DNA from: Halomarina rubra | GTDB taxonomy: Archaea; Halobacteriota; Halobacteria; Halobacteriales; Haloarculaceae | Length of the DNA stretch: 64,000 nt | Direction: 5' to 3' | Assembly (NCBI RefSeq): GCF_023699475.1 | Contig: NZ_JALXFV010000008.1 | Location: 86,212 to 150,211, forward strand | Part shown: one piece after another, positions 1 to 9,108 of the stretch | How the letters are laid out: each line of letters begins with the position of its first letter | Position numbering within the stretch: position 1 is the first letter of the stretch | Notes under the pieces: model-generated | The model's database searches: none | Told to the model about the DNA's origin: nothing | Seen by the model: only the letters and a program-made list of their open reading frames with translations | Position numbers and translations under genes: made by a program

Positions 1-2
1 AC

Positions 3-2324
3 TCAGTCGTCCGTTTCGGTCGGGTCGTCGACGGACTCGGCTCCGCTCAACACCGTCCCCAGCAGGTCCACCGCGCCGTCAGTGTGGAGCGGACTGTTGC
101 CGGAACCACACTGCGAGTCCATCACACAGCCCGGACAGCCCTCGGTCCCCTCACAACCGCACGACTCGACGACGGTGCGGGTGTTCGCCGCGACGCGCTC
201 GAACCGGTCGTACAGTTTGCGCGAGAAGCCCAGTCCGCCCTCGACGCCGTCGTAGACGAAGATGCCCGGCGAGTCGAGTTCGGGGTGGGTGAGCGCCGAC
301 AGGCCACCGAGGTTCGACTTGTCGAGCGTACACTCCAGCGGCGCGAGTTTGATGATGCCGTGTTCGGCGGCGTGCTGCGCGCCCTGGAACGCGACGTCCG
401 GCGAGTCGACGCCGTGGCGCTGGCCGAGACGGGCGCGTTCGGACTCGGGCACCGCGAGCCAGAGCGCCTGCGTCCGCATCGACAGCGGCGAGAGACCGGT
501 CGGCTGTGGCGCGCCCAGACTCTCGCCGGTCGCGATGGACTTGCGGGTGTAGGTGTCGTAGTGGACGGTCACGTCCGCGCTCCCCCAGTGGAGCGTGTAG
601 TCGCCGAACGCGCGCGAGCGCTCCGAATCGAGGTTCCCGATGCGCGTCGCGTGGTTCGTCTGAGTGTAGTAGTCCACGTCGACGGGTTCGAGGTCGATTC
701 GTGGCTGGTGGCCCTCCTCCTCGAAGCCGACGACCTCGAACTGCTGGCCGCGATGCAGCGTCACCGCGCCGGGGTGATACTCGCGGTACGCCCGCGCCCG
801 TCCGACGGGTTCCAGCGCGGCGTCGACGTCGTCGGGCGTCCGAATCACGAACTCGTCGCCGCCGCTGGCGTACATCGACACGCTCGATTGGGGGCGGTCC
901 CGTCGGTCGTAGATGACACCGGTGTCGAGGGTCCCCGTCAGATACCCCGCCTTGCGCCACATCTCGACCGCCGGTGCGAGGCGCTCGCCGAACCAGCGCT
1001 CGTCGTCGTGGGTCAGGGGCAACTCGTGGGCCGCACAGAGCAGGTGGCGAGCGAAGACGGCGTTGTTCGAGCGGTCGACGACCGCATCTTCGACCACGTC
1101 CTCGCCCAGCACGTAGCCCGGGTTGGCGAACACGTAGTTGTCGATGGCGTCCGCGCGCCCGACGAGCACCGACAGCGCGTCGCCCGTCCCCCGCCCCGAG
1201 CGGCCGAGTTGCTGCCAGAACGACTGGCGACTCCCAGGGTAGCCAGAGAGGAGCGTCGCCTCGACGCTCCCGATGTCGATGCCGAGTTCCAGCGCGGAGG
1301 TCGTGACCACGCCGTCGAGCGAGCCGTCCTTGAGACCCCGTTCGGTCGCCCTCCGGTCGCGTTTCGTGTGGCCCGCGTTGTACGACTCGATACGCAGGCG
1401 ACCCATGTTGTGGCGCGTCGCCGCCCGCTTCGCCCGCTCGCGGTTCAACTCGGTCATCCGTCGGGAGCCGACGAACGCGAGCGTCTGGGTGCCGTTCGTT
1501 CCGAGGTGGGCGAGCAGGTCGGCGGCTTCGGCGCTCGCAGACCGGCGCGCCTCGCCCTCGCCGGGCGGTCGCCAGAACGCGATTTCGCGTCGTCCCCGGG
1601 GGGAGCCGTCGTCGTCGACGACCGTCACGTCGCCGTCGACGAGGGTCTTCGCGTGTTCGGCGGGGTTGCCGATGGTCGCCGACGTCAGGACGAGCGAGGG
1701 GTCGGCGTCGTAGTGCTCCAGCACGCGCCGGAGTCGCCTGACGACCCACGAGACGTGCATCCCGTGGACGCCGGAGTAGGCGTGTGCCTCGTCGATGGCG
1801 AGCGTCGCGCAGTCGCCGAACACGCGCGCCCACTGGCTGTGCTGGGGGAGGTAGGCGTTCACCCCCGAGAAGTTCGTGACGACCACGTCCGCGGTCCGGC
1901 GGACGTCGCGCTTCGCCTCGCTCGCGGTGTCGCCGTCGTAGACGCGCACCGAGATGTCGAGACCGAGCGTGTCGTACAACTCGGAGAGCGCGCGTCGCTG
2001 GTCACGCGAGAGCGCCTTCGTCGGGCAGAGCAGGAGCGCGGTCGAGTCGGGGTCCCGGAGGTGCTGTCGGGCGATTTCCAGGGCGTAGACGAGCGTCTTC
2101 CCGCTGGCGGTGCTCGTCGTCACGCAGACGTCCTCGCCGCGAGCGAGCGCGTCCAGCGCGGTCGCCTGGTGGCTGTAGAGGTCGTGGGGCATCGACGCGG
2201 CGAGGTCCGGTCCGAGCACGTCGCTCGCGGGGACGGTCACCGCGTCACGAGCCTCCTGGACGAACACGTCCCGGAGCTGGCCGCCGTAGTCGGGGAACGT
2301 CGCGCGGAGGCGGTCGGCGTTCAT
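3..2324 (-). CDS. MrfA/YprA-like DEAD/DEAH-box helicase with C-terminal four-Cys (DUF1998) domain
   Basis: Superfamily 2 helicase of 773 aa, complete: ATG start, TGA just inside the left edge. The Walker A region (TSTASGKT) lies near residues 70-77 and the DEAH box at 178-181. The motif III region LTSATIGNP and the motif VI region QQLGRSGRGTG follow. The C-terminus carries a Cys cluster (C722, C724, C730, C733, C739), as in the DUF1998 zinc-binding module of Bacillus MrfA (YprA) and the related Hrq1 helicases. MrfA is a 3'-5' helicase in mitomycin C lesion repair. The gene upstream, 21 nt away on the same strand, encodes an RNase H-fold exonuclease like MrfB, so the two probably form an operon and work together. 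A Lhr-type role is less likely because the winged-helix/Lhr core is absent. The family call is strong; the repair role is inferred. Confidence 0.9.
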   Translation of the reverse strand: MNADRLRATFPDYGGQLRDVFVQEARDAVTVPASDVLGPDLAASMPHDLYSHQATALDALARGEDVCVTTSTASGKTLVYALEIARQHLRDPDSTALLLCPTKALSRDQRRALSELYDTLGLDISVRVYDGDTASEAKRDVRRTADVVVTNFSGVNAYLPQHSQWARVFGDCATLAIDEAHAYSGVHGMHVSWVVRRLRRVLEHYDADPSLVLTSATIGNPAEHAKTLVDGDVTVVDDDGSPRGRREIAFWRPPGEGEARRSASAEAADLLAHLGTNGTQTLAFVGSRRMTELNRERAKRAATRHNMGRLRIESYNAGHTKRDRRATERGLKDGSLDGVVTTSALELGIDIGSVEATLLSGYPGSRQSFWQQLGRSGRGTGDALSVLVGRADAIDNYVFANPGYVLGEDVVEDAVVDRSNNAVFARHLLCAAHELPLTHDDERWFGERLAPAVEMWRKAGYLTGTLDTGVIYDRRDRPQSSVSMYASGGDEFVIRTPDDVDAALEPVGRARAYREYHPGAVTLHRGQQFEVVGFEEEGHQPRIDLEPVDVDYYTQTNHATRIGNLDSERSRAFGDYTLHWGSADVTVHYDTYTRKSIATGESLGAPQPTGLSPLSMRTQALWLAVPESERARLGQRHGVDSPDVAFQGAQHAAEHGIIKLAPLECTLDKSNLGGLSALTHPELDSPGIFVYDGVEGGLGFSRKLYDRFERVAANTRTVVESCGCEGTEGCPGCVMDSQCGSGNSPLHTDGAVDLLGTVLSGAESVDDPTETDD

Positions 2325-2345
2325 CGTGGTGGCTCCGTCATCGGT

Positions 2346-3731
2346 TCAGAACTCCGAGAGCGACCCCTGTCGGGTGTCGCCGGTCTCGTCGGTGGTCCGG
2401 TCGGCGATGCTCGACGCTACGCGGTCGGTCGCCGCGACGGCGTCGAACACGTGGGCGAGCATCCGCACGTCGTCCTCGCAGTACGCCCGGTGGCGCTCCC
2501 AGTCGGGTTCGGGGCCGCCGTCCATCCACGCCCGGTAGCGACGAGCCGTCTCCGCGCCCGTGAGGCCGGTGTCGTGGCCCTCGTAGCCGAGCGCGCTCGC
2601 GACCGCCTCCAGCTTGTTCGTCCGGCCCGGTAGGACGGCGTTCTCCTCGTCGCGCGCCCAGGCGAGCAGGTCGCACTTCGTGTTCTGTCGCCACACCTCC
2701 TGCCGGTCGGGGTGGGTGGCGGCGACGTGGTCGTCGAGGACGGGGAAGTCGAACCCCCACCCGTTCCACGCGACGAGCGTCCCGTCGACGCCCGCCAGCC
2801 AGTCGAGGAACGCGCCGAGCATCCCACTCGCCTCCTCGGGGTCGCGCGCGAGGAACGACCGGTAGTCGCCGCGGAACAGCACGCCGACCTGCCAGACGAC
2901 GCTCGGTCGGAGCCCGTCGGTCTCGATGTCCAGAAAGACGGGGTCGGCCGGGAGCGGTGCGTCGCCCGTTCGCAGCACCTCGCCGCGTTCGAGCGCCTGC
3001 GCCGAGCGAACGACGGTCCGTGCGCTCGCGCGACCGAACCCTTCCAGCGTCGCGAGTTCGTGGGGTGGCGTCGCCGCCAGCGACGCGCGGTCGTACCCTG
3101 CACGTGCAAGGGTCGTCGCTCGACTGTCACCGACGCCGGACAGTGCGCGCAGTCCGAGTCTGTCGGTCCGAATCTCCTCGACGGCGACGGTGCCGTCGGC
3201 GTGGAGCGAGAGCACGGGGGCGGCCGGCGCACCCTGCGTCTCGACCGGTGCGAGTCCCTGGACGTCGAGGCCGCCCCACTCGCGGCGGTAGTCCGCGGGG
3301 ACGCTCGCGGCGAGGTGGACGAACGCGGCGTCGCCGTCTGTCCCCGTCGTTCCGAGCGCCTCCCGGTAGGCCGTCGCGCCGTCGAGTCGGGTGTCGAGTT
3401 CCATCGGGTCCGTCTCGACGGCGAGCAGCTCGGTGGCGAGGTAGGCGGTCGACTCGCCCGCCTCCTCGCGGGCGACGTCGGCGACCCGCCGGACCTCGTC
3501 GAGCGTCGCGCAGGTGCCGAGCGTCACGTCGCCGAACGCGTGGATTTCGCCCTCGGGTGTGAGGATGGGCACCTCGCTCTCGGGCGGGCGAAATCGGCCC
3601 GGAGCGTACACTCGCTCGGGGACTAGGACGGCGTCGGGGGCGGCCGCGGCGTGGAGGTCGGCGAGTTCGCTCGGAGAGAGACGGCCCGCGAGTCGCGAGG
3701 GCAACGCGAGCACCGTCGCCGGTCGAGGCAT
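2346..3731 (-). CDS. MrfB/YprB-like RNase H-fold exonuclease with helix-hairpin-helix
   Basis: A 461-aa protein. A helix-hairpin-helix-like stretch lies at about 195-245 (LSGVGDSRA, then LEGFGRASA). A DEDD-type 3'-5' exonuclease fold follows at about 264-435: D268 and E270 in FLDIETDG, D328 in WGFDFPVL, and Y417-x3-D421 in YCEDDV, the DEDDy arrangement. The N-terminal 190 residues show no motif I recognise. Bacillus MrfB (YprB) has the same nuclease fold and partners MrfA; here the nuclease precedes the helicase gene on the same strand with a 21-nt gap. The protein may trim DNA opened by the helicase. An HhH in front of the nuclease, instead of the TPR-like tail of the bacterial protein, suggests structure-specific DNA binding. 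Start: ATG, no nearby alternative. Confidence 0.85.
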   Translation of the reverse strand: MPRPATVLALPSRLAGRLSPSELADLHAAAAPDAVLVPERVYAPGRFRPPESEVPILTPEGEIHAFGDVTLGTCATLDEVRRVADVAREEAGESTAYLATELLAVETDPMELDTRLDGATAYREALGTTGTDGDAAFVHLAASVPADYRREWGGLDVQGLAPVETQGAPAAPVLSLHADGTVAVEEIRTDRLGLRALSGVGDSRATTLARAGYDRASLAATPPHELATLEGFGRASARTVVRSAQALERGEVLRTGDAPLPADPVFLDIETDGLRPSVVWQVGVLFRGDYRSFLARDPEEASGMLGAFLDWLAGVDGTLVAWNGWGFDFPVLDDHVAATHPDRQEVWRQNTKCDLLAWARDEENAVLPGRTNKLEAVASALGYEGHDTGLTGAETARRYRAWMDGGPEPDWERHRAYCEDDVRMLAHVFDAVAATDRVASSIADRTTDETGDTRQGSLSEF

Positions 3732-3822
3732 CGACCGAGAGGAGGGGACGGACGCACAAGAAACGCGCGACCGGGTGGGGCTCCAGTCGCGATACGGCGG
3801 GGCGTGCTGCTACCGGCCGTTG

Positions 3823-4893
3823 CTACACCGCGGCGGTACCGGTCTGGTTGCCCGCGCTCTCCCCACCCGCCTGCTGTCGGGCCGCCGGGAGCCAGTCGGG
3901 GGCCTCGACACTCGTCTCGCCGACGTCCCGGACCTCGTAGCTCCGCGCGAGCGTCGTCGTCCGGCCGCCGATGTCGACGGTCAGCGTGTAGGCGAAGCGC
4001 TCGACGACGCCGGACTCGCTCACGACGAGCGTCGCCTCGTACGCCGAGACGTTCGGGTCGAACGCCGGCGAGTCCGTGGCGTCGCTCGCGTTCTCGCCGG
4101 GGGCGGCACCGCCCGCCTCGCTCCCGTTCTGTCGGAACAGGGCGTCGGTGTCGAGCGCCTCCGGACCGCTCGCGGTGTAGGTCGTCGCGCCCTCGGTGTC
4201 GGTGGCCGACTCGGTCCACGTCGTCGCGTCGACGACGTCGAACGCGCCCTGGAGGGTGACGAACTGGTCGGCCGAGGCGGCGAACGCCGCACCGCCCTGC
4301 GAACCGTTCAGCACCTCGTACTGCGGGTCACCGCCGGGGCCGGCGACCCGGAGATAGGTGGTGTCGTCGGCGGTGTACAGTTCGACGGACTGCTCCGTCG
4401 AGTCGTCCGCCGCGGAGGCGTTCGCGCTCGCCGTCGCGTTCGAAGCGTTCCCGACGAGCGAGCGTTCGGAGTCGCTCCGCTGGTAGTTGGTGTCGTTCGC
4501 GAGGTCGAGTCGCGCCGTGGTCGTCACGGACGACCGGACCTGGTCGGTCTCGGTCGTCGCGTCGACGACGACCGTCACCGACCCCGCCTCGCGGATGGTC
4601 CGCTCGTGTCGGGCCGCGAGTGCGGTAGCGTCGACCGTCCCGTTCTCCGTGGTCCCGTTCTCCGTGGACCCGTTCGCGCCGACGCTCGCCTCGGTCGTCC
4701 CGGTCGCGTCGCCACCGTCCACGGTGTCGTTCTGTCCGGTCGTGGCCGATCCACCGCTCGTGCCCCCGGTCACGGTGCCGGCTCCGTCGACCGTCTCCCC
4801 GTCGGTCGTCGCGTTCGACCCCGGCCCCGCGCCGCAGCCGGCGAGCACCAGCGTGAGACACAGCAGTACCGTCGCAGGTCGTGACAGCGCCAT
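3823..4893 (-). CDS. Secreted lipoprotein, LolA/LprG-like haloarchaeal family, copy 1
   Basis: A 356-aa predicted lipoprotein. The N-terminus has a positive residue, a hydrophobic run and the lipobox L-A-G-C with Cys20. The start is taken at the ATG giving MALSRPAT; an ATG seven codons upstream is also possible. A Thr/Gly/Asn-rich low-complexity linker (about 21-90) follows, then a beta-rich domain with repeated V-D-A-T and threonine-rich strands like lipid-binding LolA/LprG-fold proteins. I recall this type as haloarchaeal DUF7537, unverified. The next gene on the same strand encodes a shorter paralogue with the same lipobox and the same C-terminal pattern (domain ending in V-E-x-P-D-W-L). 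Function unknown; it should be anchored on the outer face of the membrane. Confidence 0.75.
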   Translation of the reverse strand: MALSRPATVLLCLTLVLAGCGAGPGSNATTDGETVDGAGTVTGGTSGGSATTGQNDTVDGGDATGTTEASVGANGSTENGTTENGTVDATALAARHERTIREAGSVTVVVDATTETDQVRSSVTTTARLDLANDTNYQRSDSERSLVGNASNATASANASAADDSTEQSVELYTADDTTYLRVAGPGGDPQYEVLNGSQGGAAFAASADQFVTLQGAFDVVDATTWTESATDTEGATTYTASGPEALDTDALFRQNGSEAGGAAPGENASDATDSPAFDPNVSAYEATLVVSESGVVERFAYTLTVDIGGRTTTLARSYEVRDVGETSVEAPDWLPAARQQAGGESAGNQTGTAAV

Positions 4894-5069
4894 ACTGCCG
4901 ACGGCTTCACACATCAGAACGTTGTCACTGCGGGTTGCCAGGGGCAAGGTCGAGAACGTCGCCGAACGCGGACCAGTCGTCTCTCGTGACGCTCGACCAC
5001 CTCGTCGAATGAAAACTGGCGAGAACCGATACAAAGTCGCTCCGGTCGGACAGTCGGTGGTCCGCCCGC

Positions 5070-5882
5070 TCAGGCGCTCGACGCGTTTCGCGCGCGGTCG
5101 AGCCAGTCCGGTCGCTCGACGCTGGTGTCGTCGAGGTCGCTCACGCCGACGCTCGACCGACTCTTCACCGAGCGACCGGCGAGGTCGATGGTGGTCTCGG
5201 TGGTGAACGAGCGGACGGTCCCGTCGCTCGTGACGAGCAGGACCGCGTCGAAGTCGGCGACGTTGGCCGCGGACTCCGGCGCGCCGGAGCGAGCGAGGAG
5301 CGCCGAGTGCTCGACGGCCGCCGAACCGTTGGCGACGTACCGCGTGAGGGTCTCGCCGTCGACCGTCTCGGTCCCGTCCTGTGTCCAGTTCGTCGCGTCG
5401 ACGACGGCCCACTGTTGCGCCAGGGTCGCGCTGGCGACGATGTCGCTCGACAGGTTCGTCGGCCGGGAGTCGTACTGCGTCTCGCCGCCCGCCTGTTGCT
5501 GGGCGTACGCGGTGCCGTCGGTGATGAAGACAGAGACGTTCGACCGACTCGGCGTCCCGAGCACGGACCCGTTGGTCCGCGAGACGTAGCGGTACTCGTC
5601 GTCGGTGACGTCGACCCACGCGGTCAGCGTCGTGTCGACGGTGTACGACCCGTTCGACTCTTGGCCCAGGTTCGTCGTCCCGGAGGAGTTCGCGTGGTAG
5701 GTGAACGAGTCGGCCGCCTCGACGTTCTCGGTGTGGTCTGCCTGGAGCGCGCTCGCGTTCAACGGTTCGTCGGGGGAGGTGTACGCCTCGCTACTGCCGC
5801 CGCCGAGTCCGGGGACGGCCGAACAGCCGGCGAGCACCAGCGTGGCACACAGTAAGAGGGCGAGTGTCGGGGACTTCCTCAT
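5070..5882 (-). CDS. Secreted lipoprotein, LolA/LprG-like haloarchaeal family, copy 2
   Basis: A 270-aa lipoprotein, paralogue of the next gene downstream. The N-terminus MRKSPTLALLL leads into the lipobox L-A-G-C with Cys20. The mature part contains segments matching copy 1: a V-x-D-x-T-x-W-T-x-D-G-T-E-T-like strand, E-x-L-T-R-Y-V-A, and a tail with V-E-R-P-D-W-L-D. It lacks the long Thr/Gly linker of copy 1. The two genes are 176 nt apart on one strand and may be separately transcribed. Tandem duplication followed by divergence is the simplest origin. No catalytic motif is visible; lipid or hydrophobic-ligand binding at the cell surface is only a guess. Confidence 0.75.
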   Translation of the reverse strand: MRKSPTLALLLCATLVLAGCSAVPGLGGGSSEAYTSPDEPLNASALQADHTENVEAADSFTYHANSSGTTNLGQESNGSYTVDTTLTAWVDVTDDEYRYVSRTNGSVLGTPSRSNVSVFITDGTAYAQQQAGGETQYDSRPTNLSSDIVASATLAQQWAVVDATNWTQDGTETVDGETLTRYVANGSAAVEHSALLARSGAPESAANVADFDAVLLVTSDGTVRSFTTETTIDLAGRSVKSRSSVGVSDLDDTSVERPDWLDRARNASSA

Positions 5883-5951
5883 GCGCCTCCCGGTCTGGGG
5901 AGGCGAGGAAAAACGGTTGCGGTCGGTCGATTCCTCGTGGGTGGTCTCGGC

Positions 5952-7508
5952 TCAGAACCGCCGGCGGAGTTTCACCACCGCCGACAGCGCCGTGGTGTAC
6001 CACTCCCCGGGCACCCACGACGGCGGCGCGACGGGGCCGACTCGCGAGACGGCGACGGTCTGCTGGTCGGTGTACTTCCGGATGCCCTCCGGCCCGTGGC
6101 GACGACCGAGACCGGACTGCTTCATCCCGCCCATCGGCGCGTCGGTCGCACCCAGCGTCGTGATATACGGGTCGTTGACGCTCACCGTCCCGGCGTCGAG
6201 GCGCTCGGCGACCGCCCGGCCGCGGTCGTGGCTCTCGGTGAACACGCAGGCGTTGAGACCGTAGTCGGTGTCGTTGGCGCGCTCGATGGCCTCGCGGGTC
6301 GAGCCGACGGGGTAGACGGCGACGACCGGGCCGAACGTCTCCTCGCGGAAGCAGTCCATCTCGGGGGTGACGTCGGTGAGGACGGTCGGCTCGAAGGCGT
6401 AGGGGCCGACGTCGGGGCGGTGTTGCCCGCCGGTGCGGACGGTCGCACCCTTCTCGCGGGCGTCCTCGACGTGTGCCCGAACGCGCTCCAGTTGCTCGCC
6501 GGAGGCGAGCGAGCCGACGTCCGTGTCGAGGTCACTGCCGCTCCCGAGCGTGAGCGCCTCGGTGGCGACGACGAGGCGGTCGACGAACGTCTCGTACAAC
6601 GAGTCGTGGACGTAGGTGCGCTCGGGGGCGACGCACAGCTGCCCGGCGTTCGGGAAACAGCCAGCGATGGCCCCGCGAACGGCCGTCCCGAGGTCGGCGT
6701 CCTCGAGCACCAGCATCGGGTTCTTCCCGCCGAGTTCGAGCGAGCACGGGACGAGGTTGCGCCCGGCCTGCTCGGCGACGAGGCGACCGGTCTCGACGCT
6801 GCCGGTGAACCCGACGTAGTCACTGCCCGCGACGAGCGACTCGCCCAGCTCCGCCCCGTCGCCGGTGACGACCTGACAGACGTCCGGTGGGAGGCCGGCC
6901 TCCCGCAGCAGTTCGACCGCGCGGAGCGCGACGAACGGTGTGTGCTCGTCGGGTTTGAGGACGACGCCGTTGCCCGCGAGCAGCGCGGGGATGGCGTCGG
7001 AGACGGAGAGCGTGAGCGGGTAGTTCCAGGGGGAGACGATGGTGACGACCCCGCGCGGGTGGTAGTTCACGCGAGTCGGCGAGAGGAGACCGAACGCCCC
7101 TTCGCGTCTCTCGGGGGCGAGCAGGTCGCCGGCGTCGCCGTAGTACTCGCAGTGGGAGACGACGTCGAGCAGTTCCTCGAAGCCGGTCCGGCGGGCCTTC
7201 CCGCCTTCGAGTTGGAGCAGGTCGAGGAACTCCTCGCGGGCGTCCCAGAGCAGGTCGCCGAAGCGCTCGACGACGGCGGCGCGCTCCTCGAAGGACCGGT
7301 CGGCCCACTCGTGGTGGGCAGTGCGGGCGCGACGCACCGCGAGGTCGGCGTCCGCGGCGGTGCACGCCGGGACCGTGCCGAGGGGGTCGCCGGTGAACGG
7401 TGCCTCCACGACGAGACGGTCCCGGTCGCCGTCGCCACGGGTGGCGACCGTCGCGAGTCGGTCGAGTCGCTCGTCGTCCGCCCGGGGTTCGGTGTCGGGT
7501 CGAGCCAT
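5952..7508 (-). CDS. NAD(P)-dependent aldehyde dehydrogenase (succinic-semialdehyde type)
   Basis: A 518-aa aldehyde dehydrogenase. It oxidises an aldehyde to the acid with NAD(P)+ through a Cys thiohemiacetal. Seen: SPWNYP with the oxyanion-stabilising Asn162, FTGSVETG at the nucleotide site, ELGGKNP with general base Glu258, nucleophile Cys292 in AGQLCVAPER, and EETFGPV near the C-terminus. Length is slightly above the usual 480-500, mostly from an extra C-terminal tail containing PSWVPGEWY. Succinate-semialdehyde or related substrates are the usual annotation for this subgroup in haloarchaea, but specificity cannot be read here. It stands alone on its strand. The start ATG gives MARPDTEP. 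Confidence 0.92.
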   Translation of the reverse strand: MARPDTEPRADDERLDRLATVATRGDGDRDRLVVEAPFTGDPLGTVPACTAADADLAVRRARTAHHEWADRSFEERAAVVERFGDLLWDAREEFLDLLQLEGGKARRTGFEELLDVVSHCEYYGDAGDLLAPERREGAFGLLSPTRVNYHPRGVVTIVSPWNYPLTLSVSDAIPALLAGNGVVLKPDEHTPFVALRAVELLREAGLPPDVCQVVTGDGAELGESLVAGSDYVGFTGSVETGRLVAEQAGRNLVPCSLELGGKNPMLVLEDADLGTAVRGAIAGCFPNAGQLCVAPERTYVHDSLYETFVDRLVVATEALTLGSGSDLDTDVGSLASGEQLERVRAHVEDAREKGATVRTGGQHRPDVGPYAFEPTVLTDVTPEMDCFREETFGPVVAVYPVGSTREAIERANDTDYGLNACVFTESHDRGRAVAERLDAGTVSVNDPYITTLGATDAPMGGMKQSGLGRRHGPEGIRKYTDQQTVAVSRVGPVAPPSWVPGEWYTTALSAVVKLRRRF

Positions 7509-7681
7509 ACCGAGACAGCGGGCGCGACCCGCATACCACTGCCGCCCGGAGCCGTCGGCCGTCGCCTAGTTTCTTGTAGCTGGACATTCATTGATACCTC
7601 AACGTCGGACGACTCCGTCGTCGGTCGGGGGCCAGTGGCGACTCCGTCCGACCCGTCTCACCGCTTCGCCACCAGTTCACC

Positions 7682-8299
7682 ATGACCCTCTACGACCTCT
7701 CGCACCCTATCGGACCGGGGATGCCGACGTATCCTGGCGACCCGGTCGTCGAGACGTACCCGAACGCGACCCACGAAGAGGAGGGGTTCAGCCTCACCGC
7801 GTTCGGTCTCAGCACCCACACGGGGACACACATCGACGCGCCCGTTCACGTCGAACCCGACGGGAAGGCGCTCGACGAGTTCCCCATCGAACGGTTCCAC
7901 TACGACGCGCGACTCGTCCCGTGTGACGCCGAGTCGAACGAACAGATCACGCCCGAGGACCTCCCCGACGCCTCCGACGACGCCGACCTCTACGTGTTCG
8001 CGACGGGGTGGAGCGAGCGCTGGGGCGACATCTCGTACTTCGAGCACCCGCACCTCAGCCCCGACTGTGCGAAGGTCTGTGCCGAACGTGGCGTCGACGT
8101 CGCCGTCGACTGCCCGAGCGTCGACCCCATCGGCGGCGACCTGCTCGCCCACCACGAACTGTTCCGCGAGAGTCGCCTCGTCGTCGAGAACGTTCGGAAC
8201 CTCGCCCCACTCCCCGAACGGTTCACGGTCCACGCCTACCCGCTCCCGCTAGCCGACGCCGACGGCGCGCCCGCCCGCGTCGTCGCCGAAGTGGAGTGA
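7682..8299 (+). CDS. Cyclase family protein (kynurenine formamidase-like metal-dependent hydrolase)
   Basis: A 205-aa protein of the cyclase/arylformamidase (KynB-like) family. The diagnostic metal-binding motif H-x-G-T-H-x-D-x-P-x-H is complete at residues 46-56 (H46, H50, D52, H56), and the N-terminal D-L-S-H-P-I segment is typical. KynB hydrolyses N-formylkynurenine; many archaeal members are uncharacterised and may open other lactams or esters. Length equals the usual 200-210. No tryptophan-degradation gene lies next to it, so the substrate is open. Start ATG gives MTLYDLSHPI, which matches where the family begins. Confidence 0.9.
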   Translation: MTLYDLSHPIGPGMPTYPGDPVVETYPNATHEEEGFSLTAFGLSTHTGTHIDAPVHVEPDGKALDEFPIERFHYDARLVPCDAESNEQITPEDLPDASDDADLYVFATGWSERWGDISYFEHPHLSPDCAKVCAERGVDVAVDCPSVDPIGGDLLAHHELFRESRLVVENVRNLAPLPERFTVHAYPLPLADADGAPARVVAEVE

Positions 8300-8371
8300 C
8301 GCGCGTCCGGTTCGGACGCTCGAGGGTTACGCCTCGCTCTCACCGTCACCTCCACGCTCGCCGCCGCCTCC

Positions 8372-8815
8372 TCACGCCTCCAGCGGGAGGTCGACGCCGA
8401 GTTGCCGCAGGAACTCGCCCATCTCGACCATCGAGACGGCCTCGACGATTTTCCCGTCGCGGACCCGTCGCTGGTGGAACCCGTCGACGCTGATACGGTT
8501 GCCCGTCGGTTCGATACCCCGAAACTCGCCGTCGTGGGTGCCGTACAGCGTGACGTGGGCGGTGACGGTGTCGTCGTCGACGACCTCGCTGTTGATGTCG
8601 ACGTTCAGGTCGGGGAACGCCGTGCTCCACTCCTCGTAGATGTCCTTGATGTCCCGTCGGCTGGCGACCGGTTCGTCCGACCCCGTTCGTCGAATGCCGA
8701 CGACCACGTCCTCGGCGTAGAGGTCGTCGACCACGTCGACGTTCCCACGCTCGAACAGTTCGGTAATCTCGTAACGGACCAGTTCCTTGGTGCTGAAGCC
8801 CTCTGTCGATGTCAT
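8372..8815 (-). CDS. SnoaL-like ester cyclase / NTF2-like protein
   Basis: A 147-aa protein of the SnoaL-like polyketide cyclase group (NTF2 fold). Seen: an N-terminal helix with F-E-R-G-N-V-D-V-V-D-D-L-Y-A-E-D, the segment W-S-T-A-F-P-D-L-N-V, the strand H-V-T-L-Y-G-T-H-D-G-E-F-x-G-I, and the C-terminal R-D-G-K-I-V-E pattern. In haloarchaea these stand-alone proteins rarely sit with polyketide genes and their substrates are unknown. It converges on the preceding cyclase gene with 72 nt between the two stops. Start ATG gives MTSTEGFS. Confidence 0.85.
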   Translation of the reverse strand: MTSTEGFSTKELVRYEITELFERGNVDVVDDLYAEDVVVGIRRTGSDEPVASRRDIKDIYEEWSTAFPDLNVDINSEVVDDDTVTAHVTLYGTHDGEFRGIEPTGNRISVDGFHQRRVRDGKIVEAVSMVEMGEFLRQLGVDLPLEA

Positions 8816-9108
8816 CGTGTCCTCCCGGTACGTGTCGTTGGTCAGGGGACGAAATAGCTACTCGGGTCGACGAGATGGGGGGTTCGGAGAAGTGGTGGCT
8901 CGATGTCCAGTATCGACACACGAAACGTTCGTTTCGTCGTCTCCACTGCTGATTCAGCTGTTAGACAGAGAGCGAGGGTCTACCAGAGGAAGGCCCAAGC
9001 TCCCACATTTTTCCGGTTTGACCGTGCTGCATACAGGGCGCGAGTCGGTCAATCGCCCAGACGATTGTCGACTCCACGGTTATGCTTTCAGAGGACGTCT
9101 CTGATGGT
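8816..9108. other. Spacer of 293 bp between divergent genes, relatively AT-rich
   Basis: No gene is supported here. The spacer separates the minus-strand SnoaL-like gene from the plus-strand serine hydrolase. It is visibly less GC-rich than the coding DNA around it, with stretches such as cacatttttccgg. It carries a likely hydrolase promoter at its right end (separate entry). The short open frames across it have poor codon use and no promoter. Confidence 0.6.
9080..9085 (+). promoter_or_regulatory. TATA-like element of the serine hydrolase gene
   Basis: The sequence ttatgc lies 24-29 nt before the ATG of the M-A-N-V start, as expected for a leaderless haloarchaeal transcript. It overlaps an upstream in-frame ATG, which argues that the later ATG is the real start. 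Confidence 0.5.

Noticed and set aside
84..2633. An 849-codon open frame opposite the helicase gene
   Set aside because: It is the antisense of a conserved helicase; its product is Arg/Val/Glu-rich with no motif. High GC suppresses stops, so long antisense frames are common here.
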